Assembly (NCBI GenBank): GCA_025526915.1
Contig: JAHLKH010000087.1
Coordinates: 39,939-103,938, forward strand
Direction: 5' to 3'
DNA length: 64,000 bases
DNA from: Entophlyctis helioformis
Lineage: Eukaryota > Chytridiomycota > Chytridiomycetes > Chytridiales > Chytriomycetaceae
The first letter of the stretch is position 1. Each line of letters opens with the position of its first letter. Positions 50,925 to 62,804 of this stretch are shown here, piece after piece. A program made the translations under genes and the position numbers. The notes below the pieces were generated by a model that saw only the letters and a program-made list of their open reading frames with translations, made no database searches and had not been told where the DNA came from.

Positions 50925-52863
50925 GTGGGTGGGTGTCTAATAAAGCAGCCAGGTACTGGTCCAGCAGATCAGGTGCAGTCTCGCGCAGCTCGGCCTCTGA
51001 GCGGTACTCGTTGTGTTGCGGGCCGTAACCGAGGTACGAGACCACAAAGGAGCGGTGGCCATTGCGAGCGACCTTGTGTCCAACAATCGCGTCAATCTCC
51101 CATTCAGCTGCTGTAGGGTCATCAGCAAAGGCGACTGCAGGCGGCTGAGCAGGCAGTGGCCGGCCTGGGAAAGTGGCGGCCGGATCGCGGTACGGCTTCA
51201 GCAGACGGACGTGGAACCACGGATGCAGACGATGCATGGTCGGATGCAGAGCTAGCTTGCAGTTGAGACCATCCAGTGCGGCGTTGACCTCTGTGATCGG
51301 GAATGGACCCAGCCAGTTGGGCAGGAACGCATTGGGGCGATGCGTGTCGGTGGGCCACACGATGCCGGCGGCTTGCAGCATGACCATGTCGCCAACAGCG
51401 TAGGCAGGAGCATCCCGGCGGTGGCGATCGGCGTTGCGCTTCTGTCTCTCTTGAGCCTTGGTCAGGTTGGCTGTGGCATCCACGCGAGCCTTGTCAATGG
51501 CAGCGAGCAGGTCGCGGACAGCAGGTGGCGATGATGCTGCCGGCTCATGTGGCAGCGTGCGAGGCTCGAGACCAAAGGCGAGGAAGTACGGAGCATAGCC
51601 AGTCGATGCGCTTGGAGCAGAGTTGAGGGCGTGGACAGCCGCATCGAGCATGTGCTCCCAGTTGCTGCCGCGGTGGTTGGCGTACTTGGACAGCAGGTCC
51701 TTGAGCGTGCGGATGGTGCGTTCGGACTGGCCGTCGGTCTCCTGGTGGCGGGCCGTCGCCATGACTTGCTCAATGTCCAGCGCCGCACAGAGCGCCGTCC
51801 AGAAGGCAGACAGGAACCGAGCGTCGCGGTCCGAGACGATAGACGACGGCAGGCCGTGGCCAGCGAGCACGCATCGGTTGAGGAACAGCGCGGCAAGGTC
51901 CTCGGCAGTCGCATCGCGTCGCGTTGGCACGCACTTGACAAGCTTTGTCAGGCGATCCACAATCACAAACGCAGCGTCGTTGCCCTCCGCCGACATGGGC
52001 ATGAATGCAATGTCGCACGCCACAGACTGGAAGCGGTCGGCAGGGATGGGCAGCGGGTGCAGCAGACCGGCAGGAGCCTGCGTCGACGAGTTGAACCGCT
52101 GGCAGGCGTCGCACGAGCTCACAAAGCGGCCGACCGACGCAGCCATGTCCGGCCAGTAGTAGTGCGCACGCAGACGGCCGTATGTTCGTTCGCGGCCCTG
52201 GTGGCCAGCATGAGGCAGCTCTTGGTACGAGGTGAGCAGGTCGGTGCGCACTTGACCCTCTGGGATGTACATGCGACCCTCGTAGAACCACAGGCCGTCG
52301 ACCAGCTCGAGCTTGGCTGCCAACTGACGCTCGTGTGCAGCAGCATCAGCAGGATCGGCCTACCAGTGAGGGACGTTGAGCAGGAACGGATCGGTAGCCA
52401 GCAGTGGACAGATGCGGTCGGCAATGTCGGGTGTTGCGGTGGTCAAGGCATCCACTTCAACCTTTGCACGGCATCGAGCGCAGTGCGGGGCAACAGTCAC
52501 ATGGCGCGACAGCATGTCAGCCAGGTGGTTCTCACTGCCCTGGATGTACTGGACGGTCGCATCAAACTCCTGCAGCTCCATGATCCAGCGAGCCTGGCGG
52601 TACGACAGCTTGGGCTGCGTCGAGATCCAGCGCAGCGATGCATGGTCGGTGTGGATGGTGAAGTGCACGCTGAGCAGGTAGTGCCGGTACTTGTCGCAGG
52701 TGTCCACGATCGCCAGCATCTCGCGCTCGTGGGTCGGGTAGTTGTGTTCCGCATCGTTGAGCTTGCGCGAGTAGAACGAGACCGGATGGATCTTAGCCGT
52801 GCCGTCTGCATCGACATGCTTCTGGCCAATCCAGCCACCAATGGCAAACTCGGATGCGTCCAC
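50925..52863 (-). mobile_element. 5'-truncated chromovirus (Ty3/gypsy with chromodomain) relic
   Basis: RNase H (52863-52360: DASEFAIGG ... HTDHASLRWI) and, in the same frame, integrase plus chromodomain (52323 to about 50930) are separated by a single TAG at 52362-52360. Integrase keeps its zinc site (H..H ... CDACQ) and DDE residues (CDIAF, SDRDARF, GQSERT). The C-terminus is chromodomain-like (EWEIDAIVGHKV ... SYLGYGPQHNEY ... LLDQYLA). Protease and RT are gone, the sequence breaking off at 52864, and no LTR was recognised. Confidence 0.85.
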
Positions 52864-53217
52864 TCAGCCATGATCCAGACTCTGCACGAGCACGTCTGCC
52901 CTGACACGATGGAGTGCACTGTCGTTGAGCGGCTTCTTGGCCATTGTGCTCTCCTCGCCATCCTGCATCTGTGCAATCGCTGCAAAGTCATGGCCAAGGA
53001 GCAGGATCTGATGGATATGGTCGATGCCCAGCAGTATGGCATTGTCATGTGGCTGGAGAATGTCACGCGATCCTCTTCTGAGCAGTGGGCATGTGCCAGG
53101 TGTCGGGTAGTACTGCAAGAGATACACAAGTTCATTGTAGACTCGCAGGATTGGATGGGGATACATGCCTGCAGAAGGCGCTTGAAAGCAACAGGGGCAA
53201 GGCCGCATATTGGATAG
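52864..53217 (+). pseudogene. gene fragment abutting the chromovirus relic
   Basis: The plus-strand frame reads MIQTLHEHVCPDTMECTVV, LLGHCALLAILHLCNRCK, ... VMWLENVTRSSSEQW ... to a stop at 53217. Helical, armadillo-like composition with several Cys. Family unknown. It may be the 3' part of a gene cut by the chromovirus, or a chance frame. Confidence 0.25.
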
Positions 53218-53258
53218 ACGGTAAACGCAGTGGCATGTCATGCCACAAGCACTGCGTC

Positions 53259-54950
53259 TTACACCACGTCGGCCTTTTTGGCCTTGTTGCGACGGACAAA
53301 GACAATCGTGGCAATGATAGCAAGGACAGCCACACAGCCGACCACAATTCCGATGATGGACCCTGTCGCCAAAGACTTTGACGACGCTACAACAGGCAAT
53401 GTACCTGTAGAAATGTGTCAGTGGTTATGACATAGCAGCAGATGTGCAATGAAGAGAATGGAGTGGCGTACCTTTCATGCACACTTTTCTGGTCGTCTCA
53501 TTCGTGAACGTGATGCCTGTGTTGCAAGTGTCGCATCGGTCTTCCACTGAATCTTCAATGGCAACGTTGGTGGTGCCTTCAAGCTTTGGATTGTCGGCGA
53601 GGTACCTGCCGTGAGGATGCGAGTCAGCATTGATGGCAGTTGCCATGAGACTGAGAGTGGAGCAGTGACTTACAAGCTCACAAATGTCTTGCCATCCAAA
53701 GCGACCGACACGTTGCCAGACAGCGTGTTGTTCTCGAGCAACCTGTACATTCATCCAGCAAGCGTCATTAGTGCACGGCATGCGATTGTAGCAAGACAGG
53801 CATTCAAGGTTGATGACTTACAGATATCTGATCCTGGATAGGTTGCTGAAAGATGCTGGGATTGGACCAGTCAGCTGGTTGTTGCTCAAATGGCTGCATT
53901 CAGCCAACATAATGGTTAGAATATCATGTGAATGCAATGCCGTGAGTGCAGCATGGGACTGTGACAGGGCTTACAGAGCTTCAAGAGGCAACTGGCCCAT
54001 GGAGTCGGGGATTGGGCCAGTGAGCTTGGTATTGCGCAGGCCCCTGCATTCAAGTGCGTCAGTCATGCGGCATCACAGGATCCACATGTGATGACAACGG
54101 TGTGCACTTACAGAGAACGGAGGTTTGCCAAGCGGCCAATGGACTCTGGGATGTTGCCTGAGATGCGATTGTAACCAGCATTGCTTGCAAGGCAGAGTCG
54201 TGTATGTTAGTCTCCGATGCAAGCAATGCAGTCAATGAAACTGAGATGCATCCATCAACTTACACATCTCTCAGGCTGGTGCAGCTGGCCAGGCTCTCAA
54301 GAGTGCCAGTGAAGCTATTGTTGTAAATTCCCCTGCACAGACAAGCATGATGCCATCAGCTTCGACCAATACGCAGTCATGACCAGTGGCATGCATGTAA
54401 CTTACAGACTGGTCAGCTTTGGGAAAGTGGGCAGTGCTGACAGATCAGAGGAAAACTGGTTGTATGACAAGGAGCTGTTTGGATGGTCAGCAAGAAGATG
54501 GTCCAGCCTGCTGCTCAGATGGACTCACAGGAAGGTCAAGTTGGTCAAGGGCTTGAGAACATCGAGCGTGCCAGAGAGTGCATTTGAGCTAAGAAACCTG
54601 CTCATCGCCATTGTGCGTGCCAGTGGCATATCTGACTGCTTGCAAATGCGGCCAGTGCACAGGCACAACTTACAGGATTTCAAGAGAGGACATGTTGCCA
54701 AAGATGGCAGGCAGTGGACCCGACAGTCTGTTGTTGCTGAGATCCAGCACCTTCAGCTTTGTCAGGTTGCCAAAGCTTGCTGGGATACTGCCCGTCATAC
54801 CGTTGTGGCTCACTTGACTGCAGGAGGCAGGGGAGGAAGTAGAAAGTGCGAGGGTGAGTGGAGTGTCAGAGCAGAGATGGGCCGATACAACTCACAGCGA
54901 GACAAGCTCTGCGAGGGATCCTGAAACCAATGCACTCAGTGACGCCCCCA
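53259..54950 (-). pseudogene. leucine-rich-repeat membrane protein 2, 5'-truncated
   Basis: Minus-strand exons ending: up to about 54950-54896, 54817-54674, 54597-54529, 54474-54406, 54332-54264, 54183-54112, 54043-53975, 53893-53822, 53742-53674, 53605-53472 and 53404-53259. They encode LRRs (for example LHLSNNQLTGPIPASFSNLS), a Cys cap (CDTCNTGITF ... KVCMK), a TM helix (GSIIGIVVGCVAVLAIIATIVF) and a short basic tail RRNKAKKADVV. Architecture and phase-2 introns match LRR protein 1. The first visible exon (SLSALVSGSLAELVSL) meets a stop upstream and then the 15-bp satellite, so the N-cap and signal peptide are missing. The remaining exons are intact. Confidence 0.75.
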
Positions 54951-54973
54951 AATCCAAATCATTTCACATCGAC

Positions 54974-55497
54974 CTTCACATGAACGGCCTTCACATGAAC
55001 GGCCTTCACATGAACGGCCTCTCACATCACTTTCATCTCTCACATCACCACTTTGCTTGACTTTTGGTCGCCGAAATCGATGGTTCATCGGAGACAGAGT
55101 GCCGTTAGGGCAGTCAACTGTGGGAATAAACGGAACCTGGCTAGGGAGAAAGCCCTGCCAATGCTCTTTCCAACGCACCAAACCTCATGTCTCTACCATG
55201 CCTACAGCCCCCACAATCCTTGAACAGAGCGAGGGGGTTTGGTTTCGCTCGCCACTCGTCACTTTCATCTCACATCGCCCTTCACATGAACGCGTTCACA
55301 TGAACGGCCTTCACATGAACGCTGTTCACATGAACGGCTGTTCACATCAACCGCTTCACATGAACGGCCTTCACATGAACGGCCTTCACATGAACGGCCT
55401 TCACATCAACTGCTTCACATGAACGGCCTTCACATGAACGGCTGTTCACATCAACCGCTTCACATGAACGGCCTTCACATGAATGGCCTCAAATGAA
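54974..55497. repeat. 15-bp satellite (TTCACATGAACGGCC)n in two blocks
   Basis: Blocks at about 54974-55022 and 55275-55490 consist of TTCACATGAACGGCC units with a TTCACATCAACCGC variant. They flank the dispersed repeat at 55064-55179. One frame reads HMNGL repeated, but this is unlikely to be coding. Confidence 0.9.
55064..55179. repeat. dispersed repeat R1, copy 1
   Basis: About 116 bp running from TTGGTCGCCGAAATCGATG to TCTTTCCAACGCAC. A second copy is at 63765-63880 in the same orientation, diverged mainly in the middle. The two copies bracket the repeat-rich end of the window. Confidence 0.8.
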
Positions 55498-55934
55498 GGG
55501 CATCTCACTTGACCAACAACTGCACCTGCATCAATGGCTGCCGCTGCTGACAGATGCACAGCACACATTCACTCACCGCTGCACCAACCACAGCCGCACC
55601 ACCCACAGCCGCTTTAACCAGCTGCACCAGCACCAGCTTCTCTCATCGCCCAACAACAACAACAACAAACGACAGAATCGCCGCCGTCGTTTCCATCAGA
55701 GCCAGCAGCCGACCGTCGCTCTGCTGACAGCCGCTCTGATGCTGCTGTGTGTGCACTGACGGCTGCCACTGCTGACAGATGCACAGCACCCACTCACAGC
55801 CACACCGCCACAGCCAGCCGCACCAGCACCAGCTTCTCTCGTCGCCAAACAACAACAACAACGACAGAATCGCGGTCTCGATCTTGCCAGTCTGCAGCCG
55901 ACCGTTGCCATGCAAACAGCCAACCACGGCTGCG
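55498..55934. other. low-complexity region with internal duplication
   Basis: CAC/CAA/CAG-rich. Two related blocks (about 55550-55745 and 55765-55925) share GCTGACAGATGCACAGCAC and an AACAACAACAAC...GACAGAATCGC segment. No gene was seen. Confidence 0.5.
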
Positions 55935-56055
55935 TCCCGAATAAACTGCATCATGCACCGTTTATTGAGCATGGACATCCAGACTTGCATGTACGCCAGC
56001 CGTGTTGGAGCAGCCAGACATGCACCGCAACCAGCAGCCTGCAGATTGTCGCAGC
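55935..56055. repeat. dispersed repeat R2, copy 1
   Basis: About 120 bp from GAATAAACTGC through TGTACGCCAGCCG to CAGCCTGCAGAT. The second copy is at about 58236-58350. Both keep an AATAAA near the left end. Confidence 0.7.
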
Positions 56056-56310
56056 GACTGTCTGAATCTGAGCAGCCAGCTGGTGGTCTCTCTGTCCTGA
56101 GAACAAGAAGCCAGCCATGCTCACTGCGGCATCATCCAATATGGCAATCTGCAACAGCCAGCCGCGAACACAGTCCAATGCATCCTGTGAATGGATGGTG
56201 TGTCTGGCCTTGGCTGGACCTTCAATCGCATGAACTGTGGGTTGTCCAAGGACGCACATTCCATCAGTGGCGACTCATGGGCGGCCAGCATCTGCAAATC
56301 GCTCGCTCTC

Positions 56311-56524
56311 AAGTCCCAGAAAGTCACGTACCTGACGAAAAATGCATGTGCGTACTCGCAATCTGCCGCGATCCACAGAGGTCTGAGCTGGCAAATCCAA
56401 TAAGTGCGATTGTCAGGCTCGATGTGCTCGTCAGTTTGAGCTATTGCTCGATGTTGTAGCATGCCTACAGCCTGAGAGGCACTTGGATGCATCTGCGTCG
56501 CGCGTACTCGCGTTGACGAGATGT
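56311..56524. repeat. dispersed repeat R3, copy 1
   Basis: About 210 bp with copies at 61516-61729 and 62596-62804, same orientation. All copies share GATCTGCCGCGATCC, GATTGTCAGGCTC and CATGCCTACAGCCTGAGAGG. The minus frame (MHPSASQAVGMLQHRAIAQ...) stays open in all three. Confidence 0.8.
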
Positions 56525-58235
56525 GCGATCTGCTAAGCCTGCACTGCTGCTGCTGCTGCTGCTGCGACTGCATTGGCGCGCACTTGATAGACTGGGATGT
56601 GGTGGTGTGGCTTCAAGGTTCATTCTGACAGACAGACGGATGGACAGAGGCATTCCAATGAGACGATGGTCGATGGCGGCAAGAGCAGATCGGTGGACGT
56701 CAGCCGGCAAGACGACGATTGAGCGTGCGTCGACAGCCGTTGTGTGCTGCAAGAGGCAGCTGTTGGTGGGTCGACAATGGCGTGCGTCGTGTTGGTGTAG
56801 CTGGGCAGACTGTGTTGGTGCAGTTGGACGGCAACAGCAGCAAGGGAGCAGCAGGTTGCAGGCGAGGCAGTTGCTGCAGGAGCGACGGCGGTCTGTGCTC
56901 GAGGCAGACGGTGTGGTCGTCGTTGTTGTTGCTGCAGCAGTTGGCACGGGCGGACAGCGGCTGGAGCGAGCAGTTGCAGACACAGTCGCGGAGGTTGCTG
57001 CTGCTGGAGTGGGTGGACAGACAGAGTGGACAGAGAGAGTGGGCAGCGTCTGCAGACCCTTGTCGCAGCGTTCAAGCTCGCGCATCCATCTTGGCAGTTT
57101 TGGGAATGTGGCCAGGCTCGGAAATTTTGGCTCGATCTCCACTTTGTGGCTGTCGAGATCAGCGGCGTTGCGGCGGCTGTTGCAGAGGGTCTGGCTGCAT
57201 GGGCGGTCGTCCAGCACAGGGACCTTGGGCAGCACGGCACAGGCACAGCGACCACCGTTGGTCTGTTCCAGCTGCGCACACTCTGCGGGCGGCTGGTCTC
57301 GTTGTGTTTAACTGCCACAAGGCGCTGGCTGCGACGGCCACGACAGTGAGTGCGACAACAGCAGCAGCAGCAGCCAGACCAGCAAGGCCAGGGTGCGGTG
57401 GCAGGCCTGCCAAGTTCGCAGCATCGCATGTCGTTCAAGTCGCTCTTGGTGCTTGCACGGCCAGCCAGCTCAGCCACCTGCTGCTGCCAACCGGTATGCC
57501 ACGCACACACACACACACACACACGCTCAAGGACTGCCAGCCGGCCAGCCAGCTCAAGACAAGCCAGTCAGAGCTGCAGACTTGTGTGTGTGTATGTGTG
57601 AGTGCAGCGTTGGACTGACACGACTACACCATGCCAGTCACACACACACACAGAGGTGACTTGACTGCATGCCCAGCCTCCACATCCACCAACCACGGCC
57701 GCCTGCCAGCGCACCTGGAACGGCCTGTCAGCCTGACTGCCACAAGGACACTGAGAACGCGGCAACAGTCGTCCTTGTGGCAGTCGGATTCACAGGCCGT
57801 CTTGGCATTCACGGGCAGCAGGCTGCCGACTGTGCACTGGCACTCTCATCCACACGGCTGCCCTTTTGTCTGCCATCCACAGTCGCGGCACTGGTGCATT
57901 GTTGACTGAGCAGATCGATGATCGCGATCTGTAAGGCACAGTGTACAGCACAGTAGCAAGCCATCTCAACTCTGTCTCGCCGGCCAGCTGCGTGTGCGAC
58001 GGCCAACCAGCTGCACTCTCTCCAGCCTGCATCGACCAACCAGCAAGGATGGGATTGCGGTGGAGATCTCTGTCAGGACTGTCAACCGACCGTCGCCTCA
58101 GCCTCAGCCGCTCTCAAGATGCTCGTGAATCCATGAACAGCCGTGGTTAGACACAGCACTCGCAGCTGGCTGCACTCACGGATCCAGCCGGACTCGTGCA
58201 GGCGATGCCTGGATTGCCGAGGCAGCCTGGATTCT
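56525..58235. other. no convincing gene; simple repeats
   Basis: CTG-rich stretch near 56540-56570, CA microsatellite at about 57502-57523 and GT/CA tracts at 57583-57655. Long frames on both strands are Ser/Cys/Ala-rich without motifs. Confidence 0.45.
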
Positions 58236-58350
58236 GAATAAACTACGCTATGCACCGTCTGTGGATCATTGGCATCCAGACTCCATGTACGCCAGCCGCG
58301 TTGGAGCAGCCAGACACGCATCGTGACCAACAGCCTGCAGATCTTCGCCG
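58236..58350. repeat. dispersed repeat R2, copy 2
   Basis: Homologous to 55935-56055, same orientation. Confidence 0.7.
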
Positions 58351-59659
58351 CATCAGACTGGATATGGACAGCCATCAATGGGCAGCCTTCAGAGAACAGT
58401 CCTGAAACGCCACTGCCAGCCGTGCTCGCTGCGGCATCAGCAGATGTGGCGATCCAGCTCGCGATGGTCTGGAAGGCATGGAGGCAGATGCGATTGTTTG
58501 CTGTTCTTTGCCAAACACAAGCGAGCTGGACAGCCAAGACAGCCCAGCCATGTCGCACGATGTATGGATTGCACAACCAACCACACCAGCGATACCTGCA
58601 GCAAGCAGACTCGCGGCGGCTTGCCCAGCAGCCATGCACACGAGGCAGATCAGGGATCGCACACAGCTGCAGGCCATCAGCGACGGGACAGCACACACAC
58701 GCAGTCTGACACGCCGACCAGATCTGTGATCGCAGCAGCTCGCCGGATGGCCAGCCACCCGCACAAACAGAGACTGGCATCATTGTTTGGCAGCGGGCAG
58801 GCAGGCAGACAGGCAGGCAGGCCAAGCAGATCAGTGATCGCGGCGGCTGGTTGCGCCAGCCATGGCAAGCCAGCAGCAGAGAGCCGTGTTTGGTGTCCAG
58901 CGACAGGCTGGCTGGTCGATGCACGCTGATCTGGAGTGGGGTAGCCGAGACATGCACGATCTGGAGGTAGAGCTGCCCAAACATGCCAATGCATTGCGAT
59001 TGATTGCGACCCTGCCTTGCTCACAGTCAACAATGCAGACATGCGTGCAGATCTGGATCACACCGCCGAACAGAGCCAGTACTCAGCAGTGCCAAAACAG
59101 CACGCGGCACTCTGCCAGACAGCCAGGTACGCATTGGACAGCTGGACTGGACAGCCCGACGGTTTGCAGAAAGCGGTGCTGCGATGACGAAACGGTATGC
59201 TTCTCGGATACTGACTGCCATGCGCACTGGACAGGACAGGACAGGACAGGACAGGATCGCAGTGGGCAGCGACGAGTATCGCAGCGCGAACATGGCACGC
59301 GGCTCCGAGACTGCCGGCCGTGCAGACTGGGCAGACATGGATTGCAGAACGGCATCAGTATGCACCAAACGGCCGCCGTCGACGGTCAAAAGGTGCGAAG
59401 CTTTGAGACTGGCGATTGTGCTCTGCAGGCACACGGGCAGCGATGGCCGGAATGCCAGCAGCAACAAGGTTAGAATACTGACACGACACGCGAATCACAG
59501 GGCGGCGACATATGCATCCATTCAGAGCAGGACAGGATCACTGGCGAGCGGAAACGGTCGTCGCGATGCTGAAGCAGTGCGCGGCTGTCTCTGCGGTCTG
59601 CTGGCAATCTAGGCAGGGGCAAGATCACAGGCAGACAGAGCGGGCAGCAACAGACGCAG
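58351..59659. other. no convincing gene; simple repeats
   Basis: GGCA repeat at about 58796-58822 and a GGACA pentanucleotide run at about 59230-59256. Frames on both strands look like shadows. Confidence 0.45.
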
Positions 59660-61130
59660 CGACGTCGAAATGACACGTTGCGGATTGCAGATCGGCATGC
59701 ATGCACACAGAGTGGGATCTGGATCGGTTTGGGCAGCAACGGACACTGCAACGCCGACACGGTACGCTGCGGATTGCAGACTGGCATGGCATCCAATCGA
59801 GGCAGGACTGGTGGCTGCGAGAGGCAACGGATACAGCGACGCCAAAATGACACGCAGCGGATTTCCAACCGGCGTGCATGCAGCCATGGCAGATCTGGTT
59901 GCATCCGGAGCAGCCGCGAGCAGAAACGGACACTGTGTTGCCGAAATGGCACGCCGCTGTCTGGACGGCATCCAAGCATGGCAGATCTGGAGGCAGCGGC
60001 CAGCATTAATATGCAATGCGACGCAGAAACGGCATGCTGCGGATTTGGAGACTGGCGTGCATCCAGCCAATCAAGGCAGATCTGGCAGCGGCCAACAGCA
60101 GCAAACGCTGTGACGATGAAATGACACGCGGCTTTCTGTGCAGCATGCAGGCAATCTGGGCACGACAAGATCGCAGCAGACAGAGTGGGCAGAAACGGAC
60201 GCAGCGACGTCGAAATGACACGCTGCGGATTGCAGATCGGCGTGCATGCACACAGAGCAGATCTGGCAGCAGCTGCGAGCAGCAACAGACACTGCGACGC
60301 TGACACGGTACGCGGCGGATTGCCGAACGGCATGCTTCCAATCGAGGCAGGACTTGCAGCTGCTGCGAGCAGAATTGGCTGAGATGACAAAGGAGCAGCA
60401 TGACAGTCTAGACCGACGTCCGTCGATTCAACGTCGGGCAGGGCAGCAGCAGCAGGCAGAAGCCAGCCTGAACAGCCGCCGCCACGACGAGAAACGGTAC
60501 GCGGGTGTCAAGATGGCGTGCATTCATTCAAGGCTGGACTGGATCACTGCGAGCAGCAACCAGCAGAAACGTTTGTCACGATGAGGATATGGTACGCAGC
60601 CAGGACTGCCGACCAGCGTGCATCCAATCCAAGGCAGATCAGGCAGCTGCAAGCAGTAATCTGCAATGCGACGCCGAGACGGTACTCTGCGGATTACCAA
60701 CCAGTGTGCATCGAATCCAAGGCAGACTGGCAGCAGTGGGCAGAACCAGATACTACGACGCAGAAGCGGCACGCGGCGGATTGCCGAACGGCATGCATGC
60801 ATCCATGGCAGATCTGGCAGCCGCCGCAAGCAGCAACGGGCGTCGCAAGGGCAAAGCGCCATGCTGCAGATTGCAGACTGGCGAGAATCAATCCAAGACA
60901 GCACTGGCAGCAGCGAGCAGCAGCGGATGCTGCGACGTAGAAACGGCACTTTGCGGCTTGCCAACCGGCATGCATCCCAAGCCGACACAGCGGGCGCACG
61001 GATCGATGATGACAGCCGCTGTCTGATGGCGGCATGCCAGAGACAGGCAAGCCAGATGCTGCAACACCGAAGCGGCACGCTGCAGATTGCCAACTGGCGT
61101 GCATGCATCCATGGCAGAAGCACGCCGTAG
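59660..61130. repeat. degenerate tandem array with ~90-100-bp unit
   Basis: Recurring order: CGGCACGC(T/G)GCGGATTGC, GACTGGCATGCATCCA, GGCAGATCTGGCAGC, GCGAGCAGCAACGG, CTGCGACGCCGA, repeated roughly 15 times with substitutions and indels. It begins near 59660 and fades by 61130. Confidence 0.75.
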
Positions 61131-61515
61131 CTTATGGCAGAAGACGGCAAACAGAAATGGTACGTGCTGTCTGGATGGCGTGCATGCACCAAGCAGCGAT
61201 CCTGATTGTGGGATGGATTGTTGTTGGGCAGGACTGAACGGCGGATCAATGGTGAATGAATACAGGGATATGGGTCACTCTTGCGTAGGTGCGTTGAGTA
61301 TGGTGATTGTTGGCAGGCCTTGGACTTGAGGGATCAGAGATTGGGCACTTTGTTGACACTGAGCGATGGCAACAATGCGACGACAATCAGGCGATGGAGG
61401 AGAGCCGGGCCCAGATGGACACTGTGGTGGATGGAGCTTGACGAGACGGTTCCCGATGGGTGCGGTGCATTGCACAGCTGTTGGTGGAAGCCGAGCTATG
61501 CAAGATTGCTGCTCT

Positions 61516-61729
61516 CAATCCCCAAAAGTCGCGTACCAGACAAAAATGCAAGTGCGTACTCGCGATCTGCCGCGATCCACAGAGGTCTGCGCTGGCAAAG
61601 CCAATAGGTACGATTGTCAGGCTCGATGTGCTCGTCAGTTTGAGCTATTGCACGATGTTGTAGCATGCCTACAGCCTGAGAGGCACTTGGATGCATCTGC
61701 GTCGCGCGTACTCGCGTTGACGAGATGAG
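61516..61729. repeat. dispersed repeat R3, copy 2
   Basis: Homologous to 56311-56524, inserted in the first satellite unit. Confidence 0.8.
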
Positions 61730-62595
61730 CACGACATGACAACTGGCATGCACAGCAGGCAAGAACGGCAGACATGCGATGAAAAAGATGTAGTGCTCAG
61801 TGAGAGGGTTCCAACGAGGTGCGGCAAGTTGCACAGCTGTTGGTGGAGGCCAAGATATCCAAGCGCGCATCCCGTTGTCTGTACACAGCGCGAAATATGC
61901 GACGAAATGAGCGCGACGGGACAACAAACGTGAGCAGCAGGCGAGATAAAGCCAGATGGACACTGTGGCTGGGTAGAGTTCATTGAGACGGTTCCAACGA
62001 GGTGCGGCACTTGGCGCAGGTATCTGGGGAAGCCAGGATATTCAAGAGCGCATCGTGGTGTCTGCACACGGCGCGAAATTGGCAACGGAATGATCGCGAC
62101 GGGACAACTGGCATGGACAGCTGACAAGATACGAGCAAATAACCACCGTAGATGAATAGAGCTCGGTGAGACGGTTCCAGCGAGGTGCGGTACATTGCAC
62201 AGCTGTTGGTGGAGGCTGAGATATCAAAGTGCGCATTCCGGTGTCTGTACACAGCGCGAAAATGGCGACGAAACGAGTGCGACATGCCACGGAGCATAGA
62301 CAGCAGGCGAGACACGGCAAGAAAACCACGGAAGATGGATAGAGCTAGGTGAGACAGTTCCAACGAGGTGCGGCACGTTGTACAGCTGTTGGTGGAGGCC
62401 AAGATATCAAAGTGCGCATCGTGGTGTCTGCACATGGCGCGAAGTTGGCATCGGAACAAGCGCGACGGGACAACTGGCATGCACAATGATCGAGATACGG
62501 CAGAATGGACACTGTGGATGGATAGAGCTCAGTGAGACAGTTCCAGCGAGGTGCGGTACATTGCACAGCTGTTGGTGGAGGCTGAGATATGCAAG

Positions 62596-62804
62596 CCTAA
62601 AAAGTCGCGTACCCGACATAAACGGCAAGTGCGTACTCGCGATCTGCCGCGATCCGCAGAGGTCTGAGCTGGCAAAGCCAATAAGTACGATTGTCAGGCT
62701 CAATGTGCTCGTCAGTTTGAGCTATTGCTCGATGTTGTAGCATGCCTACAGCCTGAGAGGCACTTGGATGCATCTGCGTCGCGCGTACTCGCGTTGACGA
62801 GATG
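62596..62804. repeat. dispersed repeat R3, copy 3
   Basis: Homologous to 56311-56524. It accounts for the extra ~169 bp between satellite landmarks at 62533 and 62884. Confidence 0.8.

Noticed and set aside
51547..53217. 556-codon plus-strand frame
   Set aside because: Most of it is exactly antisense to the chromovirus integrase and RNase H, which have clear catalytic motifs. Only the part after 52864 was kept, as a possible fragment.
55275..55497. coding HMNGL-repeat protein
   Set aside because: The frame exists only because the unit is 15 bp. The repeat has variants that break it and there is no start or flanking gene structure.
56465..57522. minus-strand frames of 256-300 codons
   Set aside because: Homopolymeric Ser/Thr/Ala/Cys composition, no motif, and it overlaps simple repeats and R3.
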